A DNA stretch of 64,000 nucleotides from Avena insularis. Lineage: Eukaryota > Streptophyta > Magnoliopsida > Poales > Poaceae. A model generated the notes under the pieces. That model saw only the letters and a program-made list of their open reading frames with translations, made no database searches and was not told the origin of the DNA. Below, in pieces: positions 44,801-55,930 of this stretch. The stretch lies in the NCBI GenBank assembly GCA_023614405.1, contig CM042684.1:206342941-206406940 (forward strand), read 5' to 3'. The first letter of the stretch is position 1; each line of letters opens with the position of its first letter. A program made the position numbers and the translations under genes.

Positions 44801-47374
44801 TGTTTTATTTTCTATTTATAAATTCACTTCCAATTTGATTTCTACAAGGGTTTAAATCCTCAGGGTTCTGGTGTAATATTCCAAATGGTTTAAAGATTCA
44901 TTATACTAAACTTTATATTCATTTTTCTTTGTCTTTTCGAAATTCATGAGTGTATGAAAGGTTCTTTTATTAGAGAATTATTAATAGGAATTAGGGTTTT
45001 AGAGATTATTTCTTATATAAAGACCTTATAAAATGATCTTTACTTCCACTTGAATGAACTGGCAATGGTTTAAGATGGATATTTATGTGTATATCTTCTT
45101 ATTAATAGTTAACCTCATAGAGAAATTATATATACATTATAAGGTATTAAACCCTAGGGTTCTTAATATGATGTTTTAATTTCCATGGTTTTCCATATTT
45201 GGTGATTTGCCAAATCCAATTCTACTTGATTTGTAGTGTTTAGAATTACCACAGCACAATGTTGGTTAGTTCATTATGAATCAATAACAATCAATGCTGG
45301 AGAAATACTAAGGTTAATTCAAATATAGGTACATGGGTTTTGAGAGGATTTAATAACTCATAATCAATTAGAGATATGGATGATTATTAAGGGTAAGACA
45401 TATTACTATCATGTTTTGTGACCATGGATAATAACTCATCATAGAGTGAGATATTGATATTACTTTACTAAAGTGATATTGATAGTATATGAGGCTAGGT
45501 CTTTATTAGTATTTAAGACAATAAGGTGGACAAGGCTTCCATCTATAAACACTCATCTGGTTCTCTAATTATCTCTTGGAAGCTTTAATTGTCCAAGAGG
45601 TATTGTTTAATGGTTAACTAGGAATAGGAAATGGTTTCACTATCAATTTGATTCTAGTGCTTTGGACAAAGAGGTAGACATGGGTCTTGTCATGGCTTGA
45701 TATACTGTTTGTTAAAGGTTTCCCAAGCACTCCTACCTTAATACCTCATTAAGCTTTTCTTTAGTTAAGGATTTCCTCTCCTAAATATACTCTATAAATC
45801 TCTCTTCTTTTTAATCACAAAGATCACATCTTCCTGAATAAGTCAGTCATCTGACTCCACCATATCCATCAACATATGATGACATGGTCATGTCACTTCA
45901 ACATTACTACTTCATTCTTCTCCTAGTATATATATACAACTTCCATTTATAAATACCCTTACTGAATCCATCAAAGTAGTTAGTACTAACTTCATTCCAT
46001 AAACTCCTTCATATTTACCTTGCATCTACTTCTAAGGCTTGCAAGATTACAGTTCTCTCTATACATCACATGTCATAATAATCCTCTAGAATAGGTATGG
46101 TACTACTCGCATAATACAAGTTTGTTCTTGTATTTGCTTGGTTAAACTACTATGCCTTCAAATACTCCATACAACTCATGTTATATACTTCATCATACTC
46201 TAGCTTGAATTCTCATGATCAAGCTAGATGATTCATTTTACTAGGGCTTTACCTAATTTGGTATACTCACCTCACTTCTTCATTATCCAGTCATCTATTC
46301 TCAAGTGGCTTGAGAATAATGACCACCATCCTTTGATCATACAAAGCTTAGGCTTCTAATTGTATGATCAAGATCTATACTCAACTAAGTAGTAGACTTG
46401 TACTAGTCTCTTTATAGGATTTATCTTGTTAAGAAAACTTACCTTAAGTTTATGCCCACTTGGATTAACAAGATTATCTTTGGTTATTCTAATACTACTA
46501 GCTTCCTTATAGCTCCATGATTACTATCTAACTCTTGGGTTTAAATACTTCTTCTAGTTAACTCATGAGTGAGTTATCTCCTCCAACATCAAATGGTTTG
46601 ATCACCACTAAGGATCGCATTCCATTGATGATGGCACACTCTACCATAACTAGTTCCTTCTTCTTATTAATTTACTTAAGGTCTTTGGAAGGTCAATATA
46701 ATAGGTCAAAGGATATGAGTCAGTAAGTGCTAGGTCAAGAATTGATCACATAGATTGATGATCAATAGACATTAGGACTTGATTATATAGGATTGTCATC
46801 TATTAACATGACTCTAAGGGTATGTGATGGATGGTCTTGGTTTGACTTCCCTTTCTACTCTATTTGTGATAAGAGTTAATGTTTAGGAACTATCATGGTA
46901 CCTATGATAAGAGTAACTATGGCAAACAAGTATTTCAACATTTAGTTATGAAGTTTATTTTCTTAGAGTTGTATACTTGATTGAGTATTCAAGGTTTGTG
47001 GTAGATAATACATTGATATCATCTTTAGAATATTAACTATTCATCCTTGAGTTGTGGTATGGAATAACATGCAATGATCTCTAGAAGGTCAAGTACTCCT
47101 TATTAAGTAGTGTGTTGTGACTTAGTTTTATTACATTTGATCTACCCTAAGATCAAATTATATTACCCAAAGATAGGGTTTTAGCAAAGGTCATATTGAA
47201 ACTTATCGCAGTCAACTTGATGATGTACTTCAGTTCCAACAAGTTAAGAGAAGCTTCAATCTCTTTGACAAGTTTTATTTAAAAGCACGAAAATTATTCG
47301 GATTTTCTATGCATGAATGCAATGCACACTCCTTATCTCAGCTTATTTGTAAGCTCTAATGCTGGGGTGTTACA
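41891..47374 (-). repeat. 3' LTR of element G, piece 3 (5.5 kb)
   Basis: The first ~280 bp align with 62394-62671 of the right LTR. The remainder has no partner in the window. On the minus strand the LTR begins TGTAACACCCCAGC at 47374, next to a PPT. Composition is mosaic: AT-rich at 42450-43830, a GC-rich island at about 43850-44720 with a GATC run near 43980, then AT-rich again to the end. An open frame of 201 codons in the sense direction (44686-44081) is rich in Pro, Ser, Arg and His and looks composition-driven. No host gene is recognised. Confidence 0.8.
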
Positions 47375-48433
47375 GACTCTCCCCCTTAAAATAAACTTTG
47401 TCCCCAAAGTTCGTACCCTCTTATTTTTCGGAATGAGGTGTTGACTTTTAAGCTGTTTTCTTCTTAAATCATCCCACTGGGTTTAAGCTGTTATGTCTAT
47501 TTTGATTATTCATCCATACTCTCGAAAATACTTTGTAATGATGGCTTCTTATAACCTTATGATAATAAGCCTTAACCTCATTATTACTTTATACTTCTTC
47601 TCTAACCTTTAGTTAGAAAGTTAGACAACAACACTTCAGTGTTTATTGTTTACTCTCCCCCTTGGGGTTTCCTAATGGTCTCTAATCTACATGTATAATA
47701 TCCATTAACTCGATAGTAAGGATATTGGTCTCTATGTAGCTCATACTTTATCTCTATAAGGCCTCACAAAATAATTTGCGGTACACCCACACAATTGTGG
47801 ATCTCCGAAATGAATCTTCCAACGTTACTTGCCTTACTTTTATCTTCTTAGACATTATTTCTCACCGGTAAATCCGATGTCGTGAAAACGTCTCGAAAGT
47901 CGTTCGCTTTTAATTTTATACTTCTTTATGCCTTTCTTAACTTAGGCCAAGTTTTATGCTCTTTACATCATACCCAGATGATATAATTAGCTAAACCTCT
48001 AGGATACCAACTATGGATCCTCCCAGGTGCATGGATTACCCTATGGACTTTCTACTTCTCGTTGGCATTCTCTCTGAATTGTCAGAGCTTGAATACCACC
48101 CTTGTTCCAAGACTTAATCTAAGCATTGTTTCATGATACTTCCATGAACTAGGTACAACTACTTCATTAACTTCTTAGCAACATCACCTATTTTGAGTGA
48201 ACTTAAGTTCTTTCCTCCATGTTGCTCTCCACCTTTTTCTACACTAAAAATCCTTCTTATTGCCAGCTCATAATGAGTTGGAATTGATCCATCCATCAAA
48301 TTAGTGTTGATACACCTTATATTTAACTTCCTTCTTCGTGCAAGTCTTCATCTTGATCTTTGGAACTCGTCACTCCCTTACATGAATTCCCTTTCTATCT
48401 AGGTCTATAACATAAAGTAATAACTTGATGATG
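47375..48433 (-). other. Element G interior, 3' part, with pol-tail remnant and PPT
   Basis: Immediately before the 3' LTR the minus strand is purine-rich (AAGGGGGAGAGTC). It encodes a short stretch VRTLGTKFILRGRV that resembles the last residues of chromovirus pol ORFs. The rest is AT-rich with stops in all frames. The last five bases, TGATG, are the target duplication of H. Confidence 0.65.
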
Positions 48434-49229
48434 TGTAGCATCCCAATTGTCTAACAATTGCAATGCTACTAGCCTAGTCTATATAGATGCTACCTTCATA
48501 TATATAATTGTAGCATCATCATTATATCATGCTCATGTCATCATGCCTCCTTGCATTTGAGCATCATATAAAACCCTTTTTGATTTGGTTCTTATCTCAT
48601 ATGCATTATTAATTGGATTTGCCTCTTGATATTGTATTTGGTTCTTGATATATTGTTTAATGCCCAAGTTGAGTTGGGGGCATATCTCTTGTTAATTCCA
48701 CCACCTTTTTCTTTCACCACCTTATAATTCCACCATCCAACTAAATATGAGCTTGGCATTTATTGAGTTTACCCCTAGCTCATGTGGGTTGGGATGGATC
48801 CAATTCTATTCCACATGCTCTCATCTTAGCATCATGTTGTTTTGACAATATTGAAACATGAGAGCCACATGGCCACCTTTGCATGCCTTGTGAGTGGAAC
48901 CTTTCCTAGCTTCCATAGGTGTGGTTTTGGGGTTATCATCATGTTGGGGTATTTTTGAGGGCTCATTAAATACCTAGTGGCATATACACACTAGCAAGTC
49001 CCAAATATAATCCAATGTGATCATCTCCATATACTCCACTTGGAATTCTTTCTAAATTCCTTTGCTTGGGCCTTACTCCATAATTTGGGATGCTTAATAA
49101 TAATGCCATGAGATAAGATTGTCTCCACAAGTATCAACATGGCATTAAATATTATGCATGGCCCATGCAAGTACCATCTTTTGCTTGTCATTTGGGTTTT
49201 ACTTGTTTTTGGTTGGATCATGCCTTCTC

Positions 49230-49273
<44 letters not shown>

Positions 49274-52200
49274 AGCTTGATCTTATTTGATCCTGCCTAA
49301 ACCACCTTCACCACATTCTTTTCTTTGGCTAGATCTTGTGTGGGCTTGGCTTGTGTTTGCTTGATCTTGTCCAAGATAGAACCCTACACCTAATCTACCC
49401 CATCCTAGCTAAACCCTTTTTCACTCTCTAACCAAACCCTAAGCTACCATCTCACCCTCTCTCTCGGCCCTCCCTTCTCCCTACCTAGCTGGCTCCACCT
49501 GACCATCCCACCCCAACCCTAGCTACCCTCCCCAACCCTAAAACCAAGCCTAACCCGAGCCCTCCCCTCCTACCCTAGCTCCAACCCAAGCAAGCCGAGC
49601 CTCCCCGCGCCCGCACTTGGTCTCCCACTCTGCCCTAGGGGCCCCACAACCTGCCCTGCCTCCCTTGGCCTTGGCCGTCCCCACCTGCCAGCCCCTGGCC
49701 TGCCCTGGCCTCCCAGCCGAGCACGTGAGGAGGAAGACAAAAAGGTGGCCGAGCCACCTTTAGCGTCTACCCCACCCCCACGGCATCTCCTCCTCCTCTC
49801 TGCTCTCCACCGCCACTCCATGGCACCCCTCTGCCTATCCAGATCTGGCCGAGGCGCCTGGACATCCTCTCTTCCTCTCCACCGACACCGCCCTCACGCT
49901 GCCACCGCCTGGTCACCACCGATCCACGACCCAATGAGCAGCACGACGTGGGAGTGGTCGAGCACCAGAGCACCTGGAGGACTTCGCTTCGCCGTCGAGG
50001 AGGAGGAGGACCGAGCCGCTGGAACCACCGCCGCTCCGACGAAACCCTAGCTCGCCCGGTCTCTGATCGTCGACGATCGCCGGCGCCCTGCCGAACCAGC
50101 GCCACCGACAACCTCTCGGTGAGCCCCGTGATCCCTAGACACGGCCCGCCTCACTGCTGGTTCTGTCGCCGGACCGTCCGTCGAACGCCTCTGGCGGCCG
50201 GGCGAGCGTTAGACGCCTCGCCCGCGTAAGCCCTATCCACCGCCCGCCAACCTCCTAGCAGCTACCCCAAAGCCACCGCGGTTGTGAGCCTCCAAGGCCG
50301 AGCCGGAGGTCGGATCGAGCCCGTGCAGCCACTGCTGCGGTCGTTTTCGACGAGAGAGAGAGAAAGAAAGCAGGCGTGGCCATTTTGCACTTTCCCCCCC
50401 ACACCTTTTTCTGCATCAACCCGCACTCCCCTTGGCCCACATGTCATTCCCCGTGGCGTTTTTGCAAAAAGGATCCCGGGGTTTCGAACCCTCAACCCGC
50501 ACTCCCCGGCTTCCCCACGTGGCACGCCCCCGCTGGCGCGCCCGCGTGTGGCCCCGAGGACGCCCCGGCCCACCTGTCTGTCTCCGTGGCTAGTGCAGGC
50601 TGCGGTGTAAAAAGCTTTTCGCGCGCGTGTGGCCGCCCAGTCAGCATGACCCCACGGGTCAGCGTCTGTGGCTAGAGATGAGCTAAGTAACAAAAGTATT
50701 TTTCCTGGAATCTGTTTTAATTCAAATCTTTTTCAAATTATTTCAAATTCAAATATATTTCTGTTTTTAAATATCTTTTCAAATATTAATCCAAATAATA
50801 CAAATAATATATGTTTTCAAATCAGAAAAATGTGAGGATTTCAAATATGCAATCCAAAATATATTTTGAACATTTAAAATTCCAAGTTTATTTAAATTAC
50901 AATAAAATGCCCTTTTGACTTAATAAATTAATAACTTTTGATTTATAACTCCAAATTTAACAAATGATATGTCTAAAATGATTAGCTCGACGAGACCTTT
51001 CTGTTTATGCATTCCATGGTTTGTTTTGAAGCATGCATCATATAAATATAAAGAGTACAGCAACTTAATTGAGAATAAAATGGGGGCCAAAACTTAAGAA
51101 AATGATTTAATCTTGTACTTCACCCCTCACCCATTCCATGTTACCTTATTGCCATGCAAATTGTGCATCATTCATCATGGCATGATTGTTTGCTTGTCGC
51201 ATTTATTCATATGCTTGTGCACTTTATTTATGTTGGCCCTTGTTTGTTTGGTTCTTCTTCGAATAGACGCTGAGCAGGGGATATATCAAGAGAACCAGGA
51301 GCACTACCCAGATCCATTCCTTGCTTCAACTGAGCTGCCAGGCAAGCACTACCACATGCTTGCATACATACAGTACCTATTGCCTCTATCTTATTCTTGC
51401 ATCATTGAGTCGCGATTGCATTAAATTGAATCCCAAGTATTGCATAGCCTTTACTTTAAACACCACCGAAGCTAGTTCCTCCATCCCATGTGCCAGTACT
51501 ACAGGAGTTGTTTGAGCCATGCAGTCGAGAACATCATGAGTAGGGTATGTGAGTGTCGATGGATAACGAGGTACCTAAACAACTTAACTGAGTAGTAATG
51601 GGATAACTAATGAAAGTGGCATCGGTGAGCCATATTCGCTATTTGGTTTTCAGGCTCACTTGTGTCCGTAAGACCCCGAGCACTTGATGCCTGTTCCATC
51701 AATATTACCTCTATCCACATCCGGGAGGCTTATGGACCCACCTGAGCCTGAGCTTGATTCATTCTTATTTCTTGGGGCCTCAACTATTTTTAGGTTTTAT
51801 TTACTATCCTGTACCTATGCCATGCTTTACTTCTTTATTTACGATTGTGTGGAGCACGCTGTCTTGTTTAGGAAGCGGAGTGTTTTCATGATCGACAGGT
51901 CCAGTTTTGGGATTTCTTTGTCGTTTACAGCCATTGGCGCAAACCTTGAGTCCGTCTCGAGTCGGCCAACTTCGTCGTGGGTAGCTTAATGGGGTGGCCT
52001 GAAATATTTCTGAATCCTGTGATTGCTTTGTCGTGATCGCCTCGTTGGGTTTTGATTTGGTTTTCGAGGCATATCGAGTGTGTGTTGCTATTTGTGCACC
52101 CTGCAGGTAAAACTTTCTGAAAGCCGTGTCCGCGGTTATGGACGACTTGGAGCACAGTTTCTCGATCATAGACAAGCATAACTAAAGTCGCTCTTAAATT

Positions 52201-53036
52201 GACTAGACTAGGTACGACTAGTAAATAGTGCAACACTCATGGAATGGATAATAAAGCGCCAGCGGATGGGGGTTGTTCGTCCGCTTCCTCGTCGGTGGCG
52301 AGGAGGATGGATCTGTGGATATTACCGTTATAACTGTTGTTATTAATTCACGGACATCCGTCTATCTCTGGTTAGGCGGATGGTTAGCGAGTATCTATAG
52401 AATTGCTAGGGTTTATCTTTTGCTGCAATTGCGTCACCCCAGGTTGTGTCCCCTTTAGAGGCATAAAGACTTGCTGAGTACCCTTAGGGTCTCACACGAT
52501 AAATTATTGGTTCAGATGGACAGGTACACTGCAAGATGGATCTTTGGGTGGAAGAGACAGACGATGTGGGCAACGATCATTCGTGTAGAGATTCGGAACG
52601 AGGATCCGTGAGATCTGTGGGCGGGATGTGCTTATTTATGGGGCATCTTATGCCGATTTGCTTCTTATCCGTACTCGGATTTTGTCTTCCGCTTCCGCCT
52701 GATACTCTGATGTTTGATGTATGAGGAGATATCCTAAACTATTATATCTATCTAGGATATTTGGATCTTGCCGTATGGCATTGCTATATTTCCTTTCTTT
52801 TAGATGGAATGGCTCTGATGTACTATTGTATGGTGGCTTGCATACATACTCATTTGTGTATGTAGTTGATCCCTTCGCCTGCCGATTACGCCACCCGTTC
52901 TTGTCCCGATGTTTGGAAATGGTTGGGACGGCCGAAAGCTCTACCTGTGAGTGGCATTTGGGCCCCACCGTACTATTTCAACCATTTCTAATCATCCAGG
53001 CTTATACTAGGAGCGTAATTCACCGAGGTAGTTACA
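48434..53036 (+). repeat. 5' LTR of element H (4603 bp)
   Basis: Its composition is mosaic: AT-rich start, (CT)n at 49234-49271, a GC-rich island at about 49480-50660, AT-rich 50690-51110, then mixed. Sense ORFs in the island (for example 49745-50050) are Pro/Arg/Ser-rich and change length between the two LTRs, so I do not call them genes. Confidence 0.95.
49234..49271 (+). repeat. (CT)n microsatellite in H 5' LTR
   Basis: About 19 CT units here against about 7 at the matching site in the 3' LTR (56731-56744). It expanded or contracted after insertion. Confidence 0.95.
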
Positions 53037-53038
53037 AT

Positions 53039-53051
53039 TGGTATCAGAGCC
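53039..53051 (+). other. Primer-binding site of element H
   Basis: TGGTATCAGAGCC, two bases after the LTR end, is the exact initiator tRNA-Met complement type. Confidence 0.9.
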
Positions 53052-54250
53052 ATCCCGACCTTCAGGGTCTCAGCCAAATGGTCGTTGTCTGTCTAGCAAA
53101 TATTTTTGGTAGTTATGTACACTAGGGAAAATAAAACGCGAGAGTAGGACTGCTTCCACTTTTCTTCTTACCCACCCACCACCCTTTTCTGGTAAGGAAG
53201 TGTAACGTTTTCAATCCTCTTCTTAAAATTCAAACTAGGATTCACGTGTTCTGGGTTTCCGTAGTACCATAGGTTATGTATCTGTGTGTGAGTGTGTGTG
53301 TGTAATCCTTTGTCTATCTGTTGCATCCAAGTTGTTATCTTTATCTGCCTTTGGTTATCAACTGTTGGTACATTCCCTACTGACAGGCTTTTGAAAACCG
53401 GCGCGATCTATCTGACTCCTTGTCAACTGGTGCCATCTTCTTAAGGGTGTTCTTCCTTGTGTAACCATCTGTTGCTAATCTCTATCTGCTAAGAGATTTT
53501 GCGCATCTATCGGTATTTTAATGCCGAAAATTGCGGAATTTTTTTCTTTGATCCATCTGTGTTTCCACACTCCTTTTTAGTCGTGTGTGAAACATTATCT
53601 ATCTCTCTTTTATCAGCATGTCCATGCTAACTCATTCTTTTGTCACTGGCACTTAATCTTGGAGTTTCTTTTCATCTCCTTTTCTCTTGGGCTAATTACA
53701 TAAACATGTGTCGATCCGATGCTGGTGATTGTAATTTGGTTCTCGGCATAGCTATATTCCACTCATGATAGTGTCGATTGGAATATGGAAAATGCTACCA
53801 CTCCGGATTGCCAAAGATACTCCTGTGATTTTGGGTACACCGTGATCCTATCCATGCTTATTCAAGCATCCTTGGAAACCCGGAGTTTCCCAAAGCACTA
53901 CGGCGGTCTATCATCTGTCCATCATGCTGCACATCTTTTTCAACTCCATATCTGCACATCTTTTTTGTCTCTGATAGCTCATACCATAAGCAAAGCTATA
54001 TCATCGTTCTTATCTAAGATCTTCTTATCTTTGTAACCGGTGACCCAATCGACAATGTGAACCAGGTGACATCTCTTTTTCTTCCGAAGGGCCAGATAAT
54101 CTATTCTGCCAGTGCATCTTCTTCAACACGAACCCGTGCTCTTAATGTTGATCTTTCAAGAGAGCGTTGAGTTCAGAAAGTGTTTCGAGCATTTGTTCGT
54201 TTCTCCCACCTCTTGAACTTGATATTCTGGGAATATCCTGTTAATCCATG
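53052..54250 (+). other. Element H leader and lost gag region
   Basis: No capsid core, knuckle or protease is recognised in any frame. A short GT-rich run lies near 53283-53305. If gag was here it is beyond recognition. Confidence 0.6.
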
Positions 54251-54254
54251 GTGG

Positions 54255-54640
54255 TATATGTTGATAATATGCTTGCCTATTCCATATCAATGGAAGCACA
54301 TGGAAGATCATCTGTGTCTCTTTCTCTCAAGCTTCAAGAATACTGCCTGTGTGCAAAGTTCTCAAAGCGTGAATTTCTGACGTTTTGAAGTCACCTATCT
54401 CGGCCACGTCCTTCTGCTATATAGATCGCTTCAATTCTGGAATCAGCAAGTCCATTGTTAATTCCATCTTCCATCTTCGATCAAACCCGGAGTTTTCCCT
54501 TGTTGGCGAGTTATCATCGCCGTTTCGCTGAAGTTTCCTCAAGACCGCTAAATCTCTCCCAATCTTTTCAAGAAGAACATGGAGTTCTTTCACCTCAGGA
54601 TCGTCAAGTGATCTTTTGAAACCCTCTCGCTCTATCGTCT
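54255..54640 (+). pseudogene. Element H reverse transcriptase remnant
   Basis: In changing frames one can read VDNMLAYSISMEAH (degenerate form of the palm YxDD segment, with DN in place of DD), then CAKFSKREF, then FEVTYLGHVL at about 54384-54413. Further on come YHRRFAE and KKNMEF...SFETL of the connection to RNaseH at about 54505-54625. Stops and shifts separate each block. The catalytic pair is mutated. Order and spacing match chromovirus RT. Confidence 0.7.
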
Positions 54641-55750
54641 ATGCTCAATCCACCGGAGGCCATGAAGACCTTTCAGATCTTTCGTAATCCTTAGGTGCAA
54701 GTGGTGCTATCTTTTCTTTAACTGTGGAACCTTGCAGTTGTCTCCGTGATCTTCCTTCATATCTTTCCGGTGGCTTGGTACTTCCGACATGACGACAACA
54801 TCGTCACCCTTATCTATCTTGAATCCGGCGAACCGTTTGCATCTATCCTTGTTTTCTAACGGAGTTCTAGGAGCTCTTCTTATCAATACCTTCAGTCTGT
54901 ATCGGTAGTTGGATTGCATGGTTTTCTTATTCATGTGCGGAGTAATGCTTTGAGTGCGGGATGGAGTCGCGACCATACCACTACTCTTATCATTCGCTTT
55001 TGTACATTGAATTGGTGAATTTATGTGATTTCACTCATTCCACGGAAGTTAGGAGTGGCCTTTATCCCTCGATACTTTAACTTCCGTCCTTGTTTTTCCG
55101 GAGTGCTCTCTCGAAGGAAGTAATCAATAATATCTTGTTGGTGATCTCATCTTTTCCTACACGGAGCCAATCTTCAGTTATCTGGTGGAAACAAACGCAA
55201 ACTCTTTTCTATCCTCGTCTTTCTACCGGAGCTCTACATCCCCAAACAAGATGAAAGGAAGCTATCTCTCTCTCTGTTCCATCAATTCTTTTCTGTGGTA
55301 ATCTGGCTTCACATCCATCTCTGGAAGTTATATCCGCGCACCTCAATTGCGTGATCCTTCGGAGTATTACCGGTGCAACAAGAATCTAATCCGACGATGT
55401 CTAACTAAATCTTTCTGTCGATATCAAGGGACTCTATTGTTTGAAGGCAATATTGTTTCCGAACTTCTTTTCTCTAATCCGAGAGAGGATACGATGCTAT
55501 TGTCATAGTGGTTCAAAACCTCTCAAATCTAGCTCTTTTCTTCCGGCGACACAAAGATCCATCCTCTCGAGTATCGGTAAATCTTTAATCTGAACGGCGT
55601 GCCTTTCTTTATCCATGATACATCATCTTGTCCTTTCTTTCACTAGTGATCTATTCTTTTATCATGTTTCTTGAGAATACTGGAGCTATGTACATCCTAA
55701 CCTTCTTGTCTCACGACAATCCTTCAACTCTTCTACCCATTGTTTCTCAA
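54641..55750 (+). other. Element H interior without recognisable domain
   Basis: This is where RNaseH and integrase should be, but only unrecognised sequence is seen, with many CT-rich words. It is shorter than an intact RNaseH plus integrase. Confidence 0.55.
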
Positions 55751-55918
55751 GCAAAACGCAAGACTCGCAACAAGTCTAGCAAGTTTTGCCAGGTGCAGTG
55801 GTCGCACCATTCCGTTCTTCATCATCTTGGGAACGTGAGGGTCACCTTCGTTCGAACACCCGCCTCTCCTTGTGTTGTTTTCTTTTTCCTAGGAATCTCG
55901 GGGCGAGATTCTTGTTTA
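55751..55918 (+). pseudogene. Element H chromodomain remnant
   Basis: One frame gives SSKFCQVQWSHHS. After a one-base shift another gives SSSWEREGHLRSN. Together they correspond to the K-V-QW..HS....WE.E..LR pattern of a chromodomain at the end of chromovirus integrase. It is followed by a short tail and the PPT. Confidence 0.72.
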
Positions 55919-55930
55919 GTGGGGGAGAGT
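55919..55930 (+). other. Polypurine tract of element H
   Basis: GTGGGGGAGAGT directly before the 3' LTR start TGTAGCATCC. Confidence 0.8.

Noticed and set aside
49745..50050. Pro/Ser/Arg-rich 101-codon frame that might be a host gene (a longer version at 57219-57713)
   Set aside because: It lies inside the LTR of H, is composition-driven, and its length and frame differ between the two LTR copies.
53052..54250. Gag of element H
   Set aside because: No capsid or knuckle pattern could be read in any frame.
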